From contig CM061064.1 of assembly GCA_030762895.1 (NCBI GenBank), forward strand, positions 134,895,847 to 134,959,846: a stretch of DNA of 64,000 nucleotides, given 5' to 3'. Below, piece by piece: positions 11,911 to 21,560 of this stretch. The notes below the pieces were generated by a model, which worked only from the letters and a program-made list of their open reading frames with translations, searched no databases and was not told the origin of the DNA. Made by a program: the position numbers and the translations under genes. Position 1 is the first letter of the stretch. Each line of letters opens with the position of its first letter. Source of the DNA: Sophora flavescens. Taxonomy: Eukaryota; Streptophyta; Magnoliopsida; Fabales; Fabaceae.

Positions 11911-13118
11911 TGATAGTGTGATTTTACATGATGTTTCTTGTACAATTGTGCATGCATTTTGCATATAGATTAGGCATTCTTTATTTGATTTTAGTTAGTT
12001 TTTCCCTTGGAACGGGTGAAGCGGTTTCTTGTTGTTGTTTTGTAGGAATTCAAGGAAAAATGTTCAAGAATAGCCTTGGTGGAGCTTGGAGGAAGACTGA
12101 ACCTGAAAAGAGAAGAAAACTGCATCCTGCAGCTTATTGGCCAGCGCCCAGCGCAGGAAGGGGCGCCCAGCGCCAATGAGTCAGAAGCATCAGATAGAGA
12201 GCAGTGTTTTGGGCGCCCAGCGCTGGCAAACGAGCAGAACCGGTATAAATTGGTATAAATTCACGTTTCTGCGGGAGAAACCGGGGAGACATTGGAGGCT
12301 ACGAGTTTGGAAAGCCAAAAGGCTCTTGGAACCAGAGGCAGCTTCTGGAGGATTACCCCATGGAATCCCTTCTCTCCTTCATCTATGTTTCTTTGGTTGT
12401 GGATATTATTATGAGTAGCTAAACCTCCATGGTTGGGGTTAGGGTAACTATGTCTGAATTCTCATGTATTTGATTTAATCTTGCAATACAGTTTCTGCTT
12501 TGTTATTGAGTGGTTGATTTCTGTTCTTAATGCTTGTTGTGGCTAGCACCCCCATGACTCGATTTGTGTTTTAATATGCAATTGGAAAATTCATGTTGAA
12601 ACTGGAATTGAGATTAATCACCTAGTAAGCCTTGTATCTAGGAATGGAACTGGGTTTATTAGCAATCGCACGATTCCTAATCTTAATGCGAATTCATTAA
12701 TCTAGGCCACCTAAGGAATTAGGGTCTATTAGTGGATTTAGGCTCTTGTCATCCGAGGAATCGGGACTTGAGTAATTTAGTGGATTGATTGTCATAACTG
12801 AAGTAGAAACTGTTTGTGAGTTGTTTCATTGCATGAGGATGAAGTTTAGTGAACCTAACCCCGGCTACTTTTATCATATTTGAAGACCATCTTTTATTGC
12901 CTTCCAAGTATTTGAGAAAATTACAAAAAGAGTTTGTTTTTCTTATTTTGTTAGTTTTACTTTTTGTTAGCATAGAACTCTCTTCAATCCAAGAATTTCT
13001 TAGATAGTAGTTGAAGTGGTGCGTGCTAGTACTTGTTGCAGTCCTCGTGGGAACGATAAAACGGTCTCACCACCGTATTACTTGCACGACTGGGTATACT
13101 TGGCCAGATTCGTCAACA
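11911..13118 (+). repeat. 5' LTR of Athila element
   Basis: Begins TGATAGTGTGATTTTAC and ends GATTCGTCAACA. It holds GCGC-type dyads (GCGCCCAGCGC) at about 12145-12176 and 12211-12226, a GTATAAATTGGTATAAAT box near 12242-12260, and a pyrimidine-rich 3' half. Confidence 0.92.
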
Positions 13119-13123
13119 AGTTT

Positions 13124-13142
13124 TTGGCGCCGTTGCCGGGGA
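13124..13142 (+). promoter_or_regulatory. Athila primer-binding site
   Basis: TTGGCGCCGTTGCCGGGGA lies five bases after the LTR end. This is the tRNA-Asp type site characteristic of Athila/Tat elements. Confidence 0.88.
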
Positions 13143-13328
13143 CTGTGTCTCAATATTAGCATATCCATTTTGGTTACTAATTTGAGCACAAAATTTTTCT
13201 GTTTTAAAATTTTTCTTTTCTGTTATAAACTGTTTGCTGTCATTTTTTCTGTTTTGTTTTTTTTTTTGTGTGCTAACCTTTGCTACTAACACTCTTGTTT
13301 GCTAGACTGTTTGTGTATGTGAGGTACT

Positions 13329-15878
13329 ATTCCAGCTGACCAACTCCTATACGATCCAGAAATTGAAAGAACAACTAGGAAGAATAGGAAGCAAGCAAGA
13401 CAGCAGAATTTGTTAAGACAACAAGGAGAAGAACAAGAGACTTCCACCTCTCAGGTTACTCAAGAAGAACTCAAGATGGCAGGCAATGGTGAAGATACTC
13501 CACCACCATGGAGGACACTTGGTGACTATTCCAATACAAATTTCAACCGGCATGTCACTAGTATAGTGAGACCTCCGGTGAACTCCAACAATTTTGAACT
13601 CAAGACAAATCTCATCAACATGGTTTCACAAAATCAGTTTGCTGGGTTGGAGAAGGAAGATCCTAACAGTCATATTTCCACTTTCCTGGAGTTGTGTGAT
13701 ACAGTGAAGATAAATGGTGCCTCTGATGATGCAATTCGATTGAGATTGTTCCCTTTTTCTCTAAGAGATAGAGCCAAGTCTTGGCTCCAATCACAACCAA
13801 GGGGGAGTTTCACTACATGGGACAAATTAGAGGCAAAATTTCTGGCAAGGTTCTTCCCCACATCAAGATTTGTAAAGGCAAGGGGTGACATCATGAGTTT
13901 TGCTCAACAAGAAGGTGAGACTCTGCATGACGCCTGGGAAAGGTTCAAAGAATTGCTTCGGAGATGTCCAAATCATGGTTTTGATGATCTTACTCAGATG
14001 CAAACATTCTATAATGGATTGAGGCCATCAACCAGGTACATGTTGGATGCCTCAGCTGGAGGTTCAATGAATACAAAGACAGCAGAGGAAGCCCTGACTT
14101 TGATAGAAGCAATGGCCTCTAATGATTACTTGATGCATCATGATCGGGATCCCACACAAAGAAGGGGAGTGTTGGAGTTAGATTCACAAACTGCATTGTT
14201 GGCTCAGAATAAGCTCATGACACAACAATTGGAGTCTCTTACCAAGCAACTAGCTCACCTCCCACAACAACTCCAAAATGTTCAAGGGACGACCATGCCA
14301 CCACAACAGGTAATGAGATGTGATTTTTGTGGATGTGATCATGAGAATGGAAGATGTGAGGCGCCACCTAGTTCCCATGAGGAAGCCAATTATATGGGGA
14401 ACTATGGGCGACAAGGCAACAACCAAGGGTGGAGGAATCAACCAAATTTTGGTTGGAATCCAGATACCGGGAAAACAAGCAAGCCTCCTCCTACACAACC
14501 GCTTCAAGACCGGGTTTCTATTTTGGAGAACACACTCAATCAGTTCATGCAGTTGACCATGGCAAACCAGAAAAATACCGATGCTTCTTTAAAAAATATG
14601 GAGGTTCAAGTTGGCCAAATTGCAAAGCACCTAGCGGAGCAAACTAGCAGCGGTTTTTCTGGTAACACTCAAACTAATCCGAAGGAGCATTGCAATGCTA
14701 TTGTTTTGAGGAGTGGAAAAAGTCTTGAGACTGTGGGCGGTGAGCCTTTGGTGAAGAATCAGAAAGTTGATGGAAAAACAGAATTGAGTGCTGAGGAAAA
14801 AGAAGAAAAAGGTAAAGATGTTATAGTTGAGGAAGAAGAAAAGGTTAGTGAACAAGACAAGAGGGAGAAGCTAGTAGATGAGAATTCAATTTTGAGGAGT
14901 ATTAAGAGTCAGATTTTGAAGGATGGAAACAAACCTCAAGTGATCCCCTATTATGTGAAGTTGCCCTATCCTCACTTGAGCAAGAAAAAAGAGAAAGACG
15001 AACAATTTGCCAAGTTCCTTGACATTTTCAAGAGGCTACAGATCAACATACCCTTTGCTGAAGCACTGGAACAGATGCCCAATTATGCAAAATTCATGAA
15101 GGAACTGCTCACGAAAAAAAGAAAGTTTAAAGAAGGCGAAACTGTTGCCTTAACTGAGGAGTGCAGTGCGATACTGCAAAGGAAGCTACCACCGAAGCTG
15201 AAAGATCCTGGTAGTTTTACAATCCCTTGTACTATTGGGAATGTTGCTATCAGGAAGGCCTTATGTGACTTGGGAGCGAGTATCAATTTGATGCCGCTCT
15301 CCATTTTGAACAAGCTTGGAGGCGGAGAGGTGAAACCAACCAGGATGGCATTGCAGTTAGCTGACAGATCAATCAAGCATCCTTATGGTATCTTGGAAGA
15401 TGTTCCGGTAAAGGTGGATAAGTTTATCTTTCCAGCGGACTTTGTGGTTTTAGACATGGAGGAGGATGCAGAAGTTCCGCTCATACTGGGGAGACCTTTT
15501 CTAGCAACTGGGCGAGCTTTGATAGATGTAGAAAAAGGCCAGCTGAAATTCAGAGTGCAAGAAGAAGAAGTCACTTTCAATGTATTGGAAGCTATGCATC
15601 GCACGAGCGATGAAGAGGAGTGTTTCCGCATGGACATTGTGGATACAGTAGCTAAGGAAGTCGTTGCACATCAGCACCACCCCTCTACTCCTGAGAAGAA
15701 GGAAAAGCACAACATGAAAGCAACTCTGAAGCTCTGCAAGACAAATGATGTATCAGTTGGTGATGAAGTTGGATCTGCTCATCTTGTGAAAACAGAACCT
15801 CCGCCGGGAAGGAGTAAGAAAAAGGGTGAGGCCCAGAGTGAAAGGGGCAAAGGGGAAGCACACATGTTGGACATATAA
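13329..15878 (+). CDS. Athila gag-protease polyprotein
   Basis: One uninterrupted frame of about 820 codons. The gag part has the retrotransposon-gag core (RLRLFPFSLRDRAKSWL, then FLARFFP, near residues 110-150 of the 13410 frame), a CDFCGCDHENGRCE zinc knuckle, and a long acidic linker. The pepsin-like protease has LCDLGASINLMP with its catalytic Asp and ILGRPFLATGRALID. The frame extends upstream to 13329, where the expected start position reads ATT followed by PADQLLYDPEIER, the usual Athila gag N-terminus. The first in-frame ATG is at 13476 (MAGNGED). The protein stops at 15876-15878 with no RT. It is the best preserved coding region in the window and could still make particles, using a downstream start. 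Confidence 0.9.
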   Translation: MPADQLLYDPEIERTTRKNRKQARQQNLLRQQGEEQETSTSQVTQEELKMAGNGEDTPPPWRTLGDYSNTNFNRHVTSIVRPPVNSNNFELKTNLINMVSQNQFAGLEKEDPNSHISTFLELCDTVKINGASDDAIRLRLFPFSLRDRAKSWLQSQPRGSFTTWDKLEAKFLARFFPTSRFVKARGDIMSFAQQEGETLHDAWERFKELLRRCPNHGFDDLTQMQTFYNGLRPSTRYMLDASAGGSMNTKTAEEALTLIEAMASNDYLMHHDRDPTQRRGVLELDSQTALLAQNKLMTQQLESLTKQLAHLPQQLQNVQGTTMPPQQVMRCDFCGCDHENGRCEAPPSSHEEANYMGNYGRQGNNQGWRNQPNFGWNPDTGKTSKPPPTQPLQDRVSILENTLNQFMQLTMANQKNTDASLKNMEVQVGQIAKHLAEQTSSGFSGNTQTNPKEHCNAIVLRSGKSLETVGGEPLVKNQKVDGKTELSAEEKEEKGKDVIVEEEEKVSEQDKREKLVDENSILRSIKSQILKDGNKPQVIPYYVKLPYPHLSKKKEKDEQFAKFLDIFKRLQINIPFAEALEQMPNYAKFMKELLTKKRKFKEGETVALTEECSAILQRKLPPKLKDPGSFTIPCTIGNVAIRKALCDLGASINLMPLSILNKLGGGEVKPTRMALQLADRSIKHPYGILEDVPVKVDKFIFPADFVVLDMEEDAEVPLILGRPFLATGRALIDVEKGQLKFRVQEEEVTFNVLEAMHRTSDEEECFRMDIVDTVAKEVVAHQHHPSTPEKKEKHNMKATLKLCKTNDVSVGDEVGSAHLVKTEPPPGRSKKKGEAQSERGKGEAHMLDI

Positions 15879-17606
15879 GCAAAATCAGCTCTTAAAAGGA
15901 GTTCCAGGGAAGAAAAATGCTCTTGCACTTCTATGCCCAGCAGACCCCGGTTAATTGAAAGAAGCCCGTCAAGCTAGTGACGTTAAAGAAGCGCTTATTG
16001 GGAGGCAACCCAACTTTTCTTAATCTTTCTCTTTAGTTGTTTTCATTTTCTTCATAATTTTGTTTTTGATTTTAACCTCTTGAATAATTTGAGAAGCTCA
16101 AGAGGAAAAATAATAAATTGAGAATGGCCAAGTGTTTGCAGGGTAATAAGGAAGGAGGGAAGAGCAAGAAGATAAGAAAAAGCAAGTCAACACTCGCTAC
16201 CGCCTCGGTAAGCCGTTCCAATTTTTTTATTTTATTTTTATTCTCCTCTCTCCAACTTGATTGTTTACATTGGGGACAATGTAAATTTTTAAGCTTGGGG
16301 TGATTCTAGGGGTATTTTATTTTTGCATTTGTTCATATTGCATTCATATAGTTTAGCATGATAGCTTTGCATGTTCACATTATTAGATTGCCCCTTGCCT
16401 GAATTTTGCACCCAATTGTGAGAACTAAGTGCCCAATAATTTGTGATAGTGAATTGTTGAACCCAATTTGTTATTCTTGTGATATGGCTGCAAATGAAAA
16501 TGTTTGAGATAATCTTGGATAGTTGATAATTAGCATATGGTTCTGAAGATTTGTGTTTTTCATTGATTCTGAACTAAAATGTGAGATTTTGAGCTAAAGG
16601 GGTACTCACTAAAATTTTACCCCATTCTTTGTGTTAGAGTGGTTATTCCTCTTGGTTTGTTTTCTCTAGAACTTGACTTGAAACCATTTTGAAGCTTGAA
16701 AATTTTTTAAAACAATTTTGAAAATGATTGAGGCAATAGGTATTTTTCTGGCCTTCTGAGCTTTGAATGATGAAATGCTACCCCTTAGTTGCCCAATTTT
16801 GAGCCTACATGAAAAAAAAATGCTTTTCTTGGTACCTTGAAATATATTGTTGAATGATGTTTGATAAGGGACCTTCTAAAGTATTACAAAAAGGGTAAAA
16901 ATGTAGTTGAAAGTTTGGGATGAAAGAATAAAAAAAAATAGTTCTCTTGAGTTGAAAAAAAATCTCCCCTTCTCCAAATAAAAGAAAAAAAAAGAAAAAA
17001 AAAAGAAAAAGAAAAATAAAGTAGAGAAGGGGATGACAAAAGAATTGAGAAATAAAACGAAAACGATAGAAAAGAAAGGTGGGAAGTGAATTGAAACCCA
17101 AAAGGTATTTTAGAAGGTCATGCTTTACAAATGTTGATATGTTGTTTAGCCTTTTGAAATGTCCTTTTATTGATTTCCACCCCTAACGATTAATCCCATG
17201 GCCACGTTACAACCAAAGTAAAGACCTCTTGATTCTTAGGTGTTTCCATTAATAAAGTAGAGATTTGGTTGATAGTCAAGCCTATGGTAGGATTCATTCC
17301 TTGAGGAAATTTGAGTGAAATGTCTTATCCCCTAAACACTTGAGTGAGGTGAAAAAGAGAGCCAAGCAAATGAACAAGCTTGGGGTGAGCTTCAAGTGAG
17401 AAAGAGTGCCCAAATCAGTGAGAACATGAGTCTAAGGAGCCTAAGCCTCTAATTGGACTTTAATTGATCATCTCTTGCTGAATTGTTTGAATTGCCTATT
17501 ACCTGGATCATTTAATCGGGTTCTTAGTTCACTATCCATGTTCTGTTTCTTCTTCTGGCCTTAGTGATTGCTTGAGGACAAGCAATTGAATAAGCTTGGG
17601 GTGATT
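15879..17606 (+). other. Noncoding 3' region of the Athila element
   Basis: No pol or env can be read. Near 15990-16012 is GCGCTTATTGGGAGGCAACC, a block shared with element C at about 35440-35460. At 16264-16285 is the palindrome TTACATTGGGGACAATGTAA, also in C at 42225. The motif AAGCTTGGGGTGA occurs three times (16291, 17376, 17592), the last being the real polypurine tract. A purine-rich A/G run lies at 16975-17035. Confidence 0.75.
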
Positions 17607-18834
17607 TGATAGTGTGATTTTACATGATGTTTCTTGTACAATTGTGCATGCATTTTGCATATAGATTAGGCATTCTTTATTTGATTTTAGTTAGTTTTTC
17701 CCTTGGAACGGGTGAAGCGGTTTCTTGTTGTTGTTTTGCAGGAATTCAAGGAAAAATGTTCAAGAATAGCCTTGGTGGAGCTTGGAGGAAGACTGAACCT
17801 GAGAAGAGAAGAAAACTGCATCCTGCAGCTTATGGGCCAGCGCCCAGCGCAGGAAGGGGCTCCCGGCGCCAATGAGTCAGAAGCATCAGACAGAGAGCAG
17901 TGTTTTGGGCGCCCAGCGCAGGCCAGGGGCGCCTAGCGCTGGCAGACGAGCAGAACCGGTATAAATTGGTATAAATTCACGTTTCTGCGGGAAGAACCGG
18001 GGAGACATTGGAGGCTATGAGTTTGGAAAGCCAAAAGGCTCTTGGAACCAAAGGCAGCTTCTAGAGGATTGCCCCATGGAATCCCTTCTCTCCTTCATCT
18101 ATGTTTCTTTGGTTGTGGATATTATTATGAGTAGCTAAACCTCCATGGTTGGGGTTAGGGTAACTATGTCTGAATTCTCATGTATTTGATTTAATCTTGC
18201 AATACAGTTTCTGCTTTGTTATTGAGTGGTTGATTTCTGTTCTTAATGCTTGTTGTGGCTAGCACCCCCATGACTCGATTTGTGTTTTAATATGCAATTG
18301 GAAAATTCATGTTGAAACCGGAATTGAGATTAATCACCTAGTAAGCCTTGTATCTAGGAATGGAACTGGGTTTATTAGCAATCGCATGATTCCTAATCTT
18401 AATGCGAATTCATTAATCTAGGCCACCTAAGGAATTAGGGTCTATTAGTGGATTTAGGCTCTTGTCATACGAGGAATCGGGACTTGAGTAATTTAGTGGA
18501 TTGATTGTCATAACTGAAGTAGAAACTGTTTGTGAGTTGTTTCATTGCATGAGGATGAAGTTTAGTGAACCTAACCCCAGCTAATTTTATCATATTTGAA
18601 TACCATCTTTTATTGCCTTCCAAGTATTTGAGAAAATTACAAAAAGAGTTTGTTTTTCTTATTTTGTTAGTTTTACTTTTTGTTAGCATAGAACTCTCTT
18701 CAATCCAAGAATCCCTTAGATAGTAGTTGAAGTGGTACGTGCTAGTACTTGTTGCAGTCCTCGTGGGAATGATAAAACGGTCTCACCACCGTATTAATTG
18801 CACGACTGGGTATACTTGCCCAGATTCGTCAACA
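17607..18834 (+). repeat. 3' LTR of Athila element
   Basis: Near-identical to 11911-13118. It carries an extra copy of a GCGC-containing 20-bp unit at about 17915-17940 that the 5' LTR lacks. TSD TCCAT follows. Confidence 0.92.
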
Positions 18835-19035
18835 TCCATCATTCTTTTTGACATTGCACATGTTCTTATCAAAAGAAACAGCATATCCACTGTCACATAA
18901 TTGACTTATGCTCAGCAGATTATGTTTTAAACCATTTACCAAAAGAACATTATCAATGGAGGGAAAAGGATGTTTACAAATTTTACCTATACCAATGATC
19001 TTCCTTTTCTGGTTTAAAACATAATCTTCACCTTA
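18835..19035 (-). pseudogene. SIRE copy A protease to integrase linker fragment
   Basis: Minus-strand peptides such as KIIGIGKI, LLSISQLCD-like and SFDKNMCNVKKNDG are the conserved stretch after the copia protease. The matching KIIGIGKI is at about 58290-58313 in copy B. This short piece lies between the Athila and Tekay insertions and shows that both entered the same SIRE copy. Confidence 0.72.
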
Positions 19036-19120
19036 ACATACATGTCTATATAATTTTGTTTCCATTTTCATTCTTTGTTTCCCCTTTTTTTTTTAACCCA
19101 AAAGAATTCTCATTAATATT
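19026..19120 (-). repeat. Inverted LTR fragment at the left end of the Tekay element
   Basis: This 95-bp segment is the reverse complement of 21803-21895 in the Tekay LTR, nearly perfect apart from A-run length. At its outer edge the text CTTCACCTT is shared between the LTR fragment and the SIRE target, a junction microhomology of about 9 bp. Confidence 0.85.
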
Positions 19121-19234
19121 AGAGCAGTTCGATTCTAAATCGTATAGGATGCTTGTTAGAGTTATAATTCTGCATTCTATTCTTTTGGATATTGGACTTG
19201 ATCAACTCATTGTTTGATTGGTGGTATGCAGATT

Positions 19235-20215
19235 ATGGCAGCGAACAGACGAGGGAGAAATGATGCACTTGCAGCGACTTTGGCTTGAATGGCCAGAGTT
19301 ATGCAGGAGCAGACGGAGACACTCCGTTAGATAAGGGATAATGGGGACGTTCTTAGCGTGGTACCGGTTGCAGCACCAGATCCAGAGTACAAGGGCCTGT
19401 CAGAGTTCAGGAACAATAATCCGCCATCTTTTCGAGGGACCGCCGATCCTATTGAGGCAGAGGAATGGTTGCTGAAATTAGAGAAAATCTTCCGAGTCAT
19501 GAGGTGCGCCGATGCTCGGAAGGTGGATTTTGCCACCTATATGCTAGAGTCGGATGCAGAGCACTGGTGGAACTGTGCTAGGGGCGGGTTGCTTGCTTCG
19601 GGCGCCCCTATCACGTGGGACATATTCAAGGAAGTATTTCTGGTGAAGTACTTTCCGCACAGTGTCCGGATACATAAGGAGATGGAGTTTCTACAGCTTC
19701 GTCAGGGGAGTATGACAGTGGCGGAATATGTGGCCAAGTTCGAGAGGCTTGCAAGGTTCTCTACTCAGGTGAGGGATAATCCTGATGGTCAGTGGAAAGC
19801 AATTAAGTTCGAGCAGGGTTTGAAGCCAGAGCTGTAGAGCCTTATTGGGCTCCTGGAGATTCGAGACTATCCCACTTTAGCGAACAAGTGTAGGGTGGCG
19901 GAGCGGAATATGCAGATTGTGTTGGCTGTGAAACCAAAGGAGAAGAGCTTTAGTGACGACAGGAGTTTTCAGGGCAGAGATGGGAAATTTTTGAAGCATT
20001 TGTGACCCGTCTCCACCATCAGCAAAAGGGGTCACGTGCATGGAGCTCAGAGTGACAAGGTCACCGTGTGCCATAAGTGCGGTTTTGTTCATGGGGATCG
20101 CTTGTGTCCCGTAGTCCAGATTACTTGATACAAGTGTGGCAAGACAGGTCACTTTGCCAAAACCTGCCGAAATGGAGGGCAATCCCAACCAAGGCCACAG
20201 AACCAAGGGAGGGTC
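19235..20215 (+). pseudogene. Tekay gag with zinc knuckles, broken
   Basis: Starts MAANRRGRND. The gag core is in one frame to 19837 (PPSFRGTADPIEAEEWLLKL, EHWWNCARGG, FLVKYFP, EMEFLQLRQG). Stops occur near 19286, 19330 and at 19835-19837. After that, NKCRVAERN and two knuckles (CHKCGFVHGDRLC and YKCGKTGHFAKTC) can be read in changing frames with further stops (near 20005 and 20127). All typical chromoviral gag features are present, so this was a normal gag that decayed. Confidence 0.85.
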
Positions 20216-20600
20216 TTTACGCTCCAAGGAGAGCAAGTGAAGGAGCCAGATGGTCTGATCCAAGGTATCAGTTTTATTAAAGAGATGGGAGTCGTTGTAT
20301 TATTTGATTCAGGAGCAACTCTCTCTTTTATATCTCATGTATGTGTGAAAAATATAGATTTACATGTTTCCAAATTACCATTTGATTTGCGTGTTTCTAC
20401 TCTCGTGGAGGATAAACTTGTTACCTCCATTGGCTGTTTGAATTGGTCCTTAGTTTATCAATACTTGACTTTTTCTGTTGACCTTATATGCTTGCCTATA
20501 TCTAGATTGGATGTCATTCTTGGTATGTATTAGTTGTCTTCAGATCATGTTGTTATAAATTGTTCTGATAAAACTATCTCTGTTACTAAATAGCCAATGT
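20216..20600 (+). pseudogene. Tekay protease, broken
   Basis: LFDSGATLSFIS carries the protease active site (DSGA) at about 20304-20340, and the family end motif LDVILGM follows at about 20508-20528. There the expected Trp is replaced by a stop at 20530-20532 (TAG). Downstream peptides (LSSDHVVINC) continue briefly. Confidence 0.8.
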
Positions 20601-20699
20601 ATAACGAATCTTCCCTATCCAATTCTTTTGCATGTGTTGTTTCTTGTCATAGGTGCTTAGATAAGGGATCTTAAGGATACATACTATTATTCTAAGCTA

Positions 20700-21500
20700 A
20701 GATAGAGGCCGACAGTGATGTGACGGCCATACTTGCTGTGTGAGTTCTAGGATGTTCTTCCTAAGGATGTCTTTAGTTTACCTCCGAATAGGGAAGTTGA
20801 GTTTAGCATAGATCTAGTTCAAGAGGGGACCAGTGTCTGTAGTGCCTTATAGGATGGCACCTCTAGAGTGGAATGAGCTTTAGAAATAGTTAGAGGAGTT
20901 TAGGGATATGAATGTAAATGTATCTCTTAGTGCTCTAAGTTTGAAATTGAATAGGTTGAAAATTTGCAGTGACCTTAGGGAAGCGATTAGGCGAGAGCAA
21001 CTTTTGGACCAGGAATTACAATCTCTTTCGGGGCAAGAGAATCAAGTGTTGTATACTGATAGTCTAGTGTTGTTTAAGGATGAGAATGTTGTTCCTAAGA
21101 AGGGGAGCCTTAGAGAAAAGGTTTTAGAGGAAGCGCATAAGGGAAAGTTCACCATACATCCAGGAATATCTAAGATGTATCAAGACCTAAAGAAGATGTA
21201 TTGAAGGCCATGAATCGAGAGAGAGAGATAGAGAAAGAGAGAGAGATAGATGGGGCCAGCTTTATAGCCAAGTATCTAGTATGTCAGAAAGTTAAGATAA
21301 AACATCAGAGGCCTTAAGCTTTGTTACAGCCTTTAGAAAATTCCTCAATGGAAGTGAGAAAGGATCTCTATGGATTGTGTGATGGGATTACCTAGGACTC
21401 GTTTGCGTTTAGATGTCATGCGGATAATTGTGGATAGGTTGACAACATCATCCAAATCTTTTCAGCATAGACATTTACTCAGTGTTGCAGTACCTTTAAT
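20700..21500 (+). pseudogene. Tekay pol remnant: RT start fused to integrase zinc domain
   Basis: Broken peptides of the RT lead-in (SIDLVQEGTSV, YRMAPLEWNEL) run directly into FRDMNVNVSLS and the frame 20908-21204 with EEAHKGKFTIHPG..KMYQDLKKMY, the integrase zinc-binding region. RT and RNase H have therefore been deleted. CQKVKIKHQRP and MGLPRTRLRLDV follow in shifted frames, and then the rest of integrase and the chromodomain are gone. A GAGAGATAGA-rich simple repeat (about 21215-21250) interrupts the zinc domain. Confidence 0.8.
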
Positions 21501-21560
21501 TTATTGTTTTGGTAAGACGTGTTAATTTCGGGGACGAAATTCTATAAGGAGGTGAGAAAA

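Larger units (their letters stand above)
11911..18834 (+). mobile_element. Athila-type gypsy element with gag-protease only
   Basis: The LTRs are 1208 bp (11911-13118) and 1228 bp (17607-18834) and differ at roughly two dozen sites plus one 20-bp indel, so about 2 percent divergence by eye. The TSD TCCAT flanks it (11906-11910 and 18835-18839). The primer-binding site is TTGGCGCCGTTGCCGGGGA and the PPT is AAGCTTGGGGTGATT. The internal part has one long gag-protease ORF and then about 1.7 kb of noncoding sequence; RT, RNase H, integrase and env are absent. Structurally it is a terminal-repeat element with a gag domain (TR-GAG type). It interrupts the integrase region of SIRE copy A. Confidence 0.94.

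Noticed and set aside
12076..12418. Overlapping frames in the Athila LTR (also at 17624-17936) as genes
   Set aside because: They occur in both LTRs and shift with LTR indels; they are noncoding LTR sequence.
16805..17101. Phe-rich minus-strand frame as a membrane protein
   Set aside because: It arises from the A/G-rich tract of the Athila 3' region read in reverse. The equivalent tract in element C (42782-43140) gives different frames.
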